From Chloroflexota bacterium (lineage in GTDB: Bacteria > Chloroflexota > UBA6077): a stretch of DNA of 11,449 nt. The notes under the pieces were generated by a model. The model did not search any database. It worked only from the letters and a program-made list of their open reading frames with translations, and was not told the origin of the DNA. The DNA lies in contig JAMCTB010000240.1 in the NCBI GenBank assembly GCA_023380955.1, positions 1-11,449 of the forward strand, read 5' to 3'. The position numbers were made by a program, and so were the translations under genes. This document shows positions 5,876-11,449 of the stretch, piece after piece (position 1 is the first letter of the stretch; each line of letters starts with the position of its first letter).

Positions 5876-7939
5876 CTACTTCTCCTGCTCCTTCTCCTTC
5901 TTGGCCTCGGAGATGACCTGCTGCGCCACGTGAGCGGGGACCTCCTCGTATCCCGCGGGCTTCATGGTGAACTTGCCACGCGCCGCGGTGATGGAGCGGA
6001 GATCCGTCGCGTACCGGCGCACCTCGGCGTATGGAGCCCTGGCCTGGATGGTCGTGAAGCCATCCTCCGGGATCATCCCCAGCACCTGGGCGCGCTTGCC
6101 GTTCAGGTCCCCGATGATGTCACCGGTGTAGCTATCGGGCACGGTGATGGCCATCTCCACCACCGGCTCCAGCAGCACCGGCCTGGCGTCGGCGGCCGCC
6201 TTCTTGAAGCCCATGGAGGCCGCGATCTTGAAGGACATTTCGTTGGAGTCCACCGCGTGATAGGAGCCGTCGTAGAGTCTCGCCTTGATATCCACCATCG
6301 GGAAGCCTGCCAGGACTCCGTCCTGCAGTGACTCCCGAACCCCCTTCTCCACCGCGGGGATGAAGTTCTTCGGAACGGAGCCGCCGACCACCTTGTCCTC
6401 GAATTGGAAACCGCTGTCCCTCGGGAGGGGCTCCAACTCCAGCCAGGTGTCGCCGAACATGCCGTGGCCGCCGGTCTGCTTCTTGTAGCGGCCCTGGGCC
6501 TTGGCAGAAGCGGTGATCGTCTCGCGGTAGGCAACCTTAGGCATGTCGATGTTGACGTCGACACCGAACTTTCGCTTCATCCGTTCGGCGGTGATATCGA
6601 TGTGGGACTCGCCCATGCCCGACATCAGCATGTCACCGGTGGCGGCGTTCTTCTCCACCCGGATCGTGGGATCCTCTTCCGTCATACGGGTCAGAGCCGA
6701 GCCCAGCTTGTCCAGGTCGGCCTTGGTCTTGGGAGAGATGGCCGCCGAGAAGACCGGGTCCGGGAACTGGATGGCCACCAGCTGGACTCCGTTCTCCTTG
6801 GTGGTCATGGTGTCACCGGTGGAGGTCTCCTGGAGCTTGGCCACGGCGCCGATGTCGCCCTGAGCGATCTTCGGAACCGGATCCTGCCGCTTGCCCATCA
6901 GCATGTAGAGCTGGCCGATCCGCTCCTCACGACCTCGGTTGGGGTTCCAGAAGTGGGAGTCGGACTGCACCGTGCCCGAGTAGACCCGGAAGTAGTTGAG
7001 CCGGCCCACGTAGGGGTCGGACACGGTCTTCCACACCAGCGCTGCCAGTTGGCCCTTGTCGGCCAGCTGCTTCACCGGCATCTCGCCGTCCTCGGTGCGG
7101 ACGGTGGCATCCAGGGGCGACGGCATGTAGGCCACCAGGGCATCCAGCAGCTGGGAGACCGCGCGGTTGGCCAGGGCCGATCCGCACAGGACCGGGAAGA
7201 CGGCCTTGGACTTCACGCCGCCGGCCAGAGCTCGCCTCAACTCCTCGACGGAGATCTCCTCCCCCTCGAGATACTTGTTGATCAGCTCGTCGTCCATCTC
7301 GACGACGGTTTCCACCAGGCTGTCCCGGTGGCTCTGGGCGACGTCGCGCAGCTCTGCGGGAATCTCCTGGGGAGCGTCCTTCTCCTCGGTTAGGACCGTC
7401 ATGCTCAGGAGGTCCACTATCCCCTTGAAGCTCGCCTGCGAGCCGACGGGGACCTGGAGAGGCACCACCGCCTTGCCGAACCTGGTGCGCAGGGCCTGGA
7501 GGGAGGTGTCGAAGTTGGCGTTCTCCCGCTCCATCTTGTTGATGAAGAACATCCTGGGCACGCCGTTCCTCTCGGCTTCCTGCCACGCCGTCTCGGTTCC
7601 CACCTCGAGGCCGGACACGGCGTCGAGAAGGATCACGGCCCCGTCGACCACGCGCATGGTCTGTACGACCTCTCCGACGAAGTCGGCGTAGCCCGGGGTG
7701 TCCAAAACGTTGACCTTGTGGCCTTGCCACTCACAGGGCGCCAAGGCGGTGCTCACGGAAATGTGTCGCTTGATCTCATCAGGATCGAAGTCGGTAGTCG
7801 TCGACCCTTCCTCAACCTTGCCCAGGCGGGTGATGGCTCCGCTCTGGAACAACATCGCCTCGGCCAGAGAGGTCTTGCCCGCACCACCATGAGAGAAAAG
7901 CCCTACGTTGCGGATCTGCTCCGCCTGGTATTCCTTCAT
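5876..7939 (-). CDS. Elongation factor G-like GTPase (EF-G2 type)
   Basis: A 687-residue translational GTPase with all five EF-G domains. The P-loop is HGGAGKT (17-23), switch I RHISVSTAL lies near 58-66, and G3 is DTPGYADF (80-87). Domain IV carries the tip loop HAVDSNEMSF (His561 onwards), and the C-terminus is rich in Lys and Glu. It belongs to the EF-G2 branch, like Thermus EF-G-2, not to the str-operon fusA: the catalytic His of DTPGH is Tyr84 and no rpsL, rpsG or tuf is nearby. The G4 motif reads NKME (134-137) instead of NKxD. Ribosome-dependent GTP hydrolysis is known for the family; its exact cellular task is not settled. The ATG at 7939 is chosen over an upstream TTG (7996) because AAGGAG stands six bases before it and homology begins at KEYQAEQIRNVG. 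It is monocistronic. Confidence 0.93.
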   Translation of the reverse strand: MKEYQAEQIRNVGLFSHGGAGKTSLAEAMLFQSGAITRLGKVEEGSTTTDFDPDEIKRHISVSTALAPCEWQGHKVNVLDTPGYADFVGEVVQTMRVVDGAVILLDAVSGLEVGTETAWQEAERNGVPRMFFINKMERENANFDTSLQALRTRFGKAVVPLQVPVGSQASFKGIVDLLSMTVLTEEKDAPQEIPAELRDVAQSHRDSLVETVVEMDDELINKYLEGEEISVEELRRALAGGVKSKAVFPVLCGSALANRAVSQLLDALVAYMPSPLDATVRTEDGEMPVKQLADKGQLAALVWKTVSDPYVGRLNYFRVYSGTVQSDSHFWNPNRGREERIGQLYMLMGKRQDPVPKIAQGDIGAVAKLQETSTGDTMTTKENGVQLVAIQFPDPVFSAAISPKTKADLDKLGSALTRMTEEDPTIRVEKNAATGDMLMSGMGESHIDITAERMKRKFGVDVNIDMPKVAYRETITASAKAQGRYKKQTGGHGMFGDTWLELEPLPRDSGFQFEDKVVGGSVPKNFIPAVEKGVRESLQDGVLAGFPMVDIKARLYDGSYHAVDSNEMSFKIAASMGFKKAAADARPVLLEPVVEMAITVPDSYTGDIIGDLNGKRAQVLGMIPEDGFTTIQARAPYAEVRRYATDLRSITAARGKFTMKPAGYEEVPAHVAQQVISEAKKEKEQEK

Positions 7940-7945
7940 TCGGTG

Positions 7946-7951
7946 CTCCTT
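7946..7951 (-). promoter_or_regulatory. Ribosome binding site of the EF-G2 gene
   Basis: AAGGAG on the minus strand, six bases before the ATG at 7939. It decides the start against the in-frame TTG at 7996, which falls at about the expected transcription start. Confidence 0.8.
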
Positions 7952-8002
7952 CGATATCCTGGAAGGGGCGCAACCCGCCCGTTCCTGAGTGTCCAAATGG
8001 TA

Positions 8003-8011
8003 ATTATATCA
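8003..8011 (-). promoter_or_regulatory. Extended -10 promoter of the EF-G2 gene
   Basis: On the minus strand the bases read TGATATAAT, an ideal TATAAT box (8008-8003) preceded by the TGn extension. The -35 region is poor (GCAACA at an 18-base spacing), as is usual for extended -10 promoters. Transcription would start near 7996 and give a leader of about 56 bases. Confidence 0.65.
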
Positions 8012-8041
8012 GAGGGGGCCCGCCGATGTTGCCCGGCGCCG

Positions 8042-8071
8042 TTGGTCCGTTGGGGTGGCCTATGGTAGAAT
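8042..8071 (+). promoter_or_regulatory. Candidate promoter of the yebC-ruvC-ruvA operon
   Basis: TAGAAT (8066-8071) is a good -10 box. TTGGTC (8042-8047) at an 18-base spacing is a weak -35. The leader would be about 33 bases. It diverges from the EF-G2 promoter within the same 171-bp intergenic region. Confidence 0.45.
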
Positions 8072-8092
8072 TAAGCTAAGCCGAGAGGTTGG

Positions 8093-8103
8093 AAAGGAGG
8101 TGA
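8093..8103 (+). promoter_or_regulatory. Strong Shine-Dalgarno of yebC
   Basis: AAAGGAGGTGA complements the 16S rRNA 3' end over its full length and fixes the GTG start at 8111, seven bases on. Confidence 0.85.
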
Positions 8104-8110
8104 GGTCGCT

Positions 8111-8857
8111 GTGTCTGGACACTCGAAGTGGTCACAGATCAAGAGGCAGAAGGGTGTCGCCGATTCCAAACGGGGACAGCTGTTCACCAAGCTAGGCCGT
8201 GAGATCACCATAGCTGCGAGAGACGGCGGTGGCGATCCCAACGCCAACTTCCGCCTGCGGCTGGCTGTCCAACATGCTCGCGAGAGCAACATGCCAATGG
8301 ACAACATCGACCGAGCCATCAAGCGGGGCATCGGTGGCGGCGAAGGCGCCGCGCTGGAGGAGATTACCTACGAGGGCTACGGCGTCGGTGGCGCCGCGAT
8401 CATGGTCGAGGCGATGACGGACAACCGCAACCGGGCCGCGGCCGATGTGAGGAGCCTTTTCACTCGGCATGGGGGCAGCCTCGGTGAGAGCGGCTGCGTT
8501 TCGTGGCTATTCGATTCCAGGGGTGTCATCACCATCGAGCCGGGCAAGCAGGACCCCGACGATCTGGCGCTGATGGCCATCGACGCGGGGGCCGAAGATG
8601 TGCAGATCGAGGATGGCTCCGTCGAGGTATACACCGAACCGGCGGATCTGGATACTGTGAGGCAGGCGCTGGAGTCCAGGAAGGTCACCATCACCAATGC
8701 CGAAGTATCCATGATCCCTACGACCACCCTGGAGCTGGATGCCAAGTCTACCATCACGGTGATGAAGCTGATGGAGCGGCTCGAGGAGTTGGACGACGTC
8801 CAGAGGGTCTACTCTAACATCGAGGTCTCGGAAGAGGTCCTGGCAGAGTACTCGTAG
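8111..8857 (+). CDS. yebC: YebC/PmpR family (TACO1-like) protein
   Basis: A 248-residue full-length member of the YebC family. It opens with the signature MSGHSKWSQIKRQKGVADSK. The segments LFTKLGREI, NFRLRLAVQHARESNMPMDNIDRAI, YEGYGVGGAAIMVEAMTDNRNR and GGSLGESGCVSWLF follow in the usual order. Family members are cytoplasmic. They have been described both as DNA-binding regulators and, through mitochondrial TACO1 and more recent bacterial work, as translation factors acting on difficult sequences such as proline runs. The GTG start at 8111 is supported by a near-perfect Shine-Dalgarno AAAGGAGGTGA (8093-8103), seven bases upstream. ruvC follows after one base. The yebC-ruvC-ruvA order is common in bacteria. 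Confidence 0.96.
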   Translation: MSGHSKWSQIKRQKGVADSKRGQLFTKLGREITIAARDGGGDPNANFRLRLAVQHARESNMPMDNIDRAIKRGIGGGEGAALEEITYEGYGVGGAAIMVEAMTDNRNRAAADVRSLFTRHGGSLGESGCVSWLFDSRGVITIEPGKQDPDDLALMAIDAGAEDVQIEDGSVEVYTEPADLDTVRQALESRKVTITNAEVSMIPTTTLELDAKSTITVMKLMERLEELDDVQRVYSNIEVSEEVLAEYS

Positions 8858-8858
8858 C

Positions 8859-9374
8859 TTGGCGATAGAAGGTAAGTCAATCGTCCTCGGCATAGATCCC
8901 GGGACGGCGATCCTGGGATACGGTGTGGTGGCGACGGAGGGTGAAGCCCTGGAGGCCGTGGACTTCGGCGTACTCACGACACCGGCCTCCCTTCCTCTCA
9001 CCTCCAGGCTTCTTCTCCTGTTCGAGGGGCTGACTCAGATCATGGATCGAGTCCAGCCTACCGAGGTGGCGGTCGAGCAGCTCTTCTTCTCCAGGAACGT
9101 CCAGTCGGCCTTCTCGGTGGGCCAAGCCCGAGGGGTCGCCCTGTTGGCTGCCGCGCGGCGGGGACTGGCCGTCAGCGAGTACACACCCCAGCAGGTGAAG
9201 CAGGCGGTGGCAGGTTACGGGAAGGCCACCAAGATCCAGGTGCAGAGCATGGTGCAGGTGATGCTCGCTCTCCAACAGATGCCGCAGCCCGACGACGCTG
9301 CCGATGCCCTGGCCATTGCCATCTGCCACGCTCGATGGAGCGAGGCGGTGGCCGGCGGGAGGGCCGGCCGTTGA
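8859..9374 (+). CDS. ruvC: Crossover junction endodeoxyribonuclease RuvC
   Basis: A 171-residue Holliday-junction resolvase, acting with RuvAB in recombinational repair; it cuts two strands symmetrically using metal ions. The four acidic residues of the RNase-H-like active site are present: Asp13 in GIDPGT, Glu73 in VAVEQLFF, and Asp146 and Asp149 in DDAADALAIAICH. The segment FFSRNVQSAFSVGQARGVALLAA is typical, as is the basic patch GYGKATKIQVQ. The length is normal. The start is the TTG at 8859, one base after the yebC stop. It lacks a clear ribosome binding site, so translation is probably coupled to yebC. The stop TGA overlaps the TTG of ruvA in the sequence TTGA. Confidence 0.95.
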   Translation: MAIEGKSIVLGIDPGTAILGYGVVATEGEALEAVDFGVLTTPASLPLTSRLLLLFEGLTQIMDRVQPTEVAVEQLFFSRNVQSAFSVGQARGVALLAAARRGLAVSEYTPQQVKQAVAGYGKATKIQVQSMVQVMLALQQMPQPDDAADALAIAICHARWSEAVAGGRAGR

Positions 9375-9958
9375 TCGCTGGGCTTCACGGGCTGGTGGAG
9401 GAGGTTGGGCCGGACTTTCTACTGGTCAACGTCGGGGGCGTGGTGTTTCAGCTCTTCACCTCCTCCTCGACCCTCTCGTCGATTTCCGGACCCGGCGGCT
9501 CCGTTAAGCTCCACACCCACCTCCAAATGCGGGAGGATGGGGTGACCCTGTTTGGCTTTGCCGGCAAGGGGGAACTTCGGATGTTCCAGGCGCTCCTAAC
9601 GGTGAGCAGCGTGGGGCCTCGCATCGCCCTGGCGCTCCTCTCGGCCATGTCGGTGGACGACTTGGCGGCGGCCATCGCCACCGAGGATACAGCCAGGTTG
9701 AGCACCGTGACCGGCATCGGGAAGAAGACCGCTGCCCGCATCGCGCTGGATTTGAAGGGGAAGGTAGGGCAGATGGAGCCGGCTGGCGTTGGTGTGGTTG
9801 CCTCCGGGACCGCCGGCCAGCTGCTGGCAGCGCTGACCGCCCTGGGCTACAGCAACGCAGAGGCGGCTTCCGCGGTGCGCTCCATCCCCAGTCTGTCCTC
9901 GGTGGATCTGGAGGATGGGCTGCGGGAAGCCCTCCGGTCGCTGTCCAACGCCCAGTAA
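9371..9958 (+). CDS. ruvA: Holliday junction DNA helicase subunit RuvA
   Basis: A 195-residue protein that forms tetramers on four-way junctions and recruits RuvB for branch migration. The N-terminal OB fold (1 to about 63) starts MIAGLHGLVEEVG and carries the acidic-pin residues Glu55 and Asp56 in REDGVTLFGF. Two helix-hairpin-helix motifs follow at about 76-91 (LLTVSSVGPRIALALL) and 110-128 (LSTVTGIGKKTAARIALDL). After a flexible link, the RuvB-contacting domain III spans about 148-195 (LLAALTALGYSNAEAASAV). The start is TTG 9371 rather than an earlier codon: GGGAGGG (9357-9363) lies seven bases upstream and IAGL-x-G is the conserved beginning. Its start overlaps the ruvC stop by four bases. 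ruvB is not downstream. Confidence 0.95.
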   Translation: MIAGLHGLVEEVGPDFLLVNVGGVVFQLFTSSSTLSSISGPGGSVKLHTHLQMREDGVTLFGFAGKGELRMFQALLTVSSVGPRIALALLSAMSVDDLAAAIATEDTARLSTVTGIGKKTAARIALDLKGKVGQMEPAGVGVVASGTAGQLLAALTALGYSNAEAASAVRSIPSLSSVDLEDGLREALRSLSNAQ

Positions 9959-10040
9959 CCGCAGTCCCGTCCACCCCGTCGCTCGGTCCGCAGTTGCCCC
10001 TACACGGAAACTTGACGGCCGCCCCGTCTGCCGCCGCTGC

Positions 10041-10069
10041 TTGATAGCCGCCGTCGGGTCGTGTAGAAT
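10041..10069 (+). promoter_or_regulatory. Sigma-70-like promoter of the four-cysteine protein gene
   Basis: TTGATA (10041-10046), a 17-base spacer and TAGAAT (10064-10069) match the consensus at 5 of 6 positions in each box except for one weak position in the -35 box. Transcription would start near 10076 and give a leader of about 24 bases. The 141-bp gap after ruvA thus marks a new transcription unit. Confidence 0.65.
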
Positions 10070-10099
10070 CCCCTACAGCAAGAAGGAGGACTCCACCCG

Positions 10100-10678
10100 A
10101 TGGCAGATAGAGGGAAACGCAGGGCCGAGATCGAAGAGTTCGAGGAACCGAAGCTCCCCGAGGCAGAGGAGCAGCCGACGGCCATCCAGGAAGAAGAGCC
10201 AGGGCCAACGGAGGTTGTGGAGGAGGCGCGTTACTTCGTCGATCCGCAGTGGTACGACCGGCGGGGTTTGGCTTTCAACGTGGTGGCTCAGGGGCGGTTG
10301 TGTTCCTCCTGCGCGGCGAAGCTAGGAACCTTCGTCGAGGAGCGGTATCCCGTCATAGACCCGAAGACCAAGCGGGTGACCTTCGAGTACAGGCGCGTTC
10401 CCTACGCCTCGAACCCGCTTCCTATCATTCGCGATTGCTGCTCCCGGGCGCGGGATTACATAACGTCCGAGACGCCGCTGGTGGAGGCGATCTTTCGGGT
10501 GTACCTGGCCAACGGCAACCAGCCGATGACCGTGGCTGCGGTGCGCGAGCACCTGTTGACCTACCTCCCAGAGATGGCTGCCCTCAGGTCTGACTACCCA
10601 CCGGAGCTGCTGGAGAGGCTGATCAGGGCGGACAGGGCTTACGGCCTGAGAGAGCACCAGGTGCCGGTCGGCGCGTAG
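10100..10678 (+). CDS. Uncharacterised protein with acidic N-terminus and CxxC/CC cysteines
   Basis: I do not recognise a named family for this 192-residue protein. Residues 9-43 are very rich in Glu and Pro and probably disordered. The rest (about 44-192) looks folded: RYFVDPQWYDRRGLAFNVVA, then Cys68 and Cys71 (CSSC), a strand-rich stretch, and Cys113-Cys114 (RDCCSR). Four cysteines so placed could bind a metal such as zinc. The C-terminal 65 residues are helical (PLVEAIFRVYLANG, TVAAVREHLLTYL, ELLERLIRADRAYGL) and could form a winged-helix-like fold, but this is only a guess. There is no signal peptide or membrane helix, so it should be cytoplasmic. The ATG has AAGGAGGA (10083-10090) nine bases upstream, and a good promoter lies before it. 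It stands alone, convergent with the galU-like gene. Confidence 0.85.
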   Translation: MADRGKRRAEIEEFEEPKLPEAEEQPTAIQEEEPGPTEVVEEARYFVDPQWYDRRGLAFNVVAQGRLCSSCAAKLGTFVEERYPVIDPKTKRVTFEYRRVPYASNPLPIIRDCCSRARDYITSETPLVEAIFRVYLANGNQPMTVAAVREHLLTYLPEMAALRSDYPPELLERLIRADRAYGLREHQVPVGA

Positions 10679-10700
10679 GGACGATCGAGGAAGGGAAACG

Positions 10701-10721
10701 GGGGGGGCGGCCGGCCCCCCC
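10701..10721. terminator. All-G/C hairpin after the four-cysteine protein gene
   Basis: Seven G (10701-10707) pair with seven C (10715-10721) around a 7-base loop, 22 bases after the stop codon at 10678. No T-run follows, only ATTGTA, so it is a weak terminator candidate on either strand. Confidence 0.45.
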
Positions 10722-10737
10722 ATTGTACATCCCCCAG

Positions 10738-10765
10738 GTAGAGACGCGACATGTCGCGTCTCTAC
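10738..10765. repeat. Perfect 28-bp palindrome overlapping the galU-like stop codon
   Basis: The half-site GTAGAGACGCGACA is followed at once by its exact reverse complement, with no loop and no mismatch. The stop codon TAG of the minus-strand gene (10764-10762) lies inside the right half. This type of short palindrome recurs in cyanobacterial and Chloroflexota genomes. It may also serve as a shared 3' end for the two convergent genes. Confidence 0.85.
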
Positions 10766-11449
10766 GACAGATTCAGCCCTTTGAGGTAGGTCCGGAAATC
10801 GTCGCGCAAGTCCTCGCGCTTGAGGGCGAAGTCCACCGTGGCCTGCAGGAACTCCAACTTGTTGCCGGCGTCGTAGCGCCGCCCCTCGAACTCCAGCGCC
10901 AGCACCTTCTGGCGGCGCATCAGAGACCTGATGGCGTCCGATAGCCAGATCTCGCCCCCTTTGCCCGGCTGGGTCTGCTCCAACTCTTCGAAGATCTCCG
11001 GCGTCAGGACGTATCCCTTCACGGCCGCCAGATCCGAGGGGGCGTTCTCCAGGGAGGGCTTTTCCACCAGGTCTGTCACCTCGTACACCCTGTCGTCGAT
11101 GGGGGTGGCGGCGATGACGCCGTACTTCGGGATGTTCTCCTCGGCGACCCGCATGACCGCCATCACGGACGAGCCGTGGCGCTCGTACACCTGGATCAAC
11201 TGCCGCAGGCAGGGGACCTCTGCGTCCACCAGGTCGTCTCCCCAGAGTACCGCGAAGGGCTCGTCACCGATCACTTCCTTGGCCACCAGCACCGCGTGGC
11301 CGTTGCCCAGCGGCTGCTTCTGCCGGACGTAGACGAAGTCGGCCAGCTCGGAGAGGCGCTCGACCTCGCGCAGCTCCTCCGCCTTGTTGCCCTGGCGAAG
11401 TCGGTGAACCAGCTCGAAGGGGTAATCGAAGTGATCTTCGATGGCGCGC
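10762..11449 (-). CDS. galU: UTP-glucose-1-phosphate uridylyltransferase, GalU type (partial)
   Basis: The last 228 codons are present; the N-terminal nucleotide-binding part (GxGTR) lies beyond the window. The enzyme joins UTP and glucose-1-phosphate to UDP-glucose, a precursor for envelope polysaccharide and trehalose. Motifs in order are RAIEDHFD, YVRQKQPLGNGHAVL (usually PLGLGHA), PFAVLWGDDL with the metal-binding Asp, PKYGVI, DLVEKPSLENAPSDLA, GKGGEIWLSDAI and the sugar-side YDAGNKLEFLQATVDFAL. Together they identify GalU rather than RmlA or GlmU-type transferases. The C-terminus is complete (KGLNLS). Its stop codon belongs to the palindrome at 10738-10765, so insertion of that repeat may have trimmed or replaced the original 3' end. 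Confidence 0.93.
   Translation of the reverse strand, partial: RAIEDHFDYPFELVHRLRQGNKAEELREVERLSELADFVYVRQKQPLGNGHAVLVAKEVIGDEPFAVLWGDDLVDAEVPCLRQLIQVYERHGSSVMAVMRVAEENIPKYGVIAATPIDDRVYEVTDLVEKPSLENAPSDLAAVKGYVLTPEIFEELEQTQPGKGGEIWLSDAIRSLMRRQKVLALEFEGRRYDAGNKLEFLQATVDFALKREDLRDDFRTYLKGLNLS

Noticed and set aside
6404..7393. Long plus-strand frame of 329 codons opposite the EF-G2 gene
   Set aside because: It lies entirely antisense to a strongly conserved gene, is rich in His, Gly and Leu as GC-rich shadow frames are, and shows no recognisable motif.
7937..7996. Upstream TTG start for the EF-G2 gene at 7996
   Set aside because: It would lie at about the expected transcription start, lacks a ribosome binding site, and adds 19 residues without family similarity; AAGGAG precedes the ATG at 7939.
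9335..9370. Upstream start for ruvA at 9335
   Set aside because: RuvA proteins begin at M-I-x-G-L-x-G. The TTG at 9371 matches this and has a well-spaced GGGAGGG.
10723..10944. Plus-strand frame of 73 codons at the end of galU
   Set aside because: It is antisense to the conserved C-terminal part of GalU and passes through the palindrome; no start signal is seen.

Overview
The window is a GC-rich bacterial chromosome segment, most likely from a member of the Chloroflexota. The evidence is moderate and indirect: the style of the FtsZ, EF-G2 and GalU proteins, an isolated TadE/TadE/TadG set, frequent GTG and TTG starts, and short palindromic dispersed repeats of a kind I associate with this phylum and with cyanobacteria. 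No rRNA, tRNA or CRISPR array is visible. Most genes are housekeeping. I do not see a clear, wholly new system, but several local details deserve a second look.

Layout. Bases 2-1508 (+) hold the end of a ParA-family ATPase gene overlapping a complete ftsZ, a chromosome-partition and cell-division pair. Bases 1509-2892 are a repeat island. It contains degenerate 50-bp repeats with GC hairpins, a complete IS5-family insertion sequence (1778-2637) with 18-bp terminal inverted repeats, CTAG flanks and an intact frameshift signal, and a 133-bp imperfect palindrome (2638-2770) whose edge is the IS insertion point. Bases 2893-5806 (+) hold three tightly packed genes for TadE, TadE and TadG-like membrane-anchored surface proteins. 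They end at a 14-bp-stem hairpin shared with the convergent next gene.

Bases 5876-7939 (-) encode an EF-G2-type translational GTPase. It has its own extended -10 promoter and diverges from yebC. Bases 8111-9958 (+) hold yebC, ruvC and ruvA in a tight operon, with a 1-base gap and then a 4-base TTGA overlap. It combines a translation/regulatory factor with two of the three Holliday-junction proteins; ruvB is not in the window. Bases 10100-10678 (+) encode an unrecognised protein with an acidic N-terminus and four cysteines, behind a good sigma-70-like promoter. Bases 10762-11449 (-) hold the C-terminal two thirds or more of a galU-type UDP-glucose pyrophosphorylase gene, whose stop codon lies inside a perfect 28-bp palindrome.

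Functional reading. ParA and FtsZ would act together in segregation and division. The Tad-like proteins would sit on or across the membrane. EF-G2 and YebC are both connected with translation and share one 171-bp divergent control region. RuvC and RuvA serve recombination. GalU supplies UDP-glucose for envelope polysaccharides.
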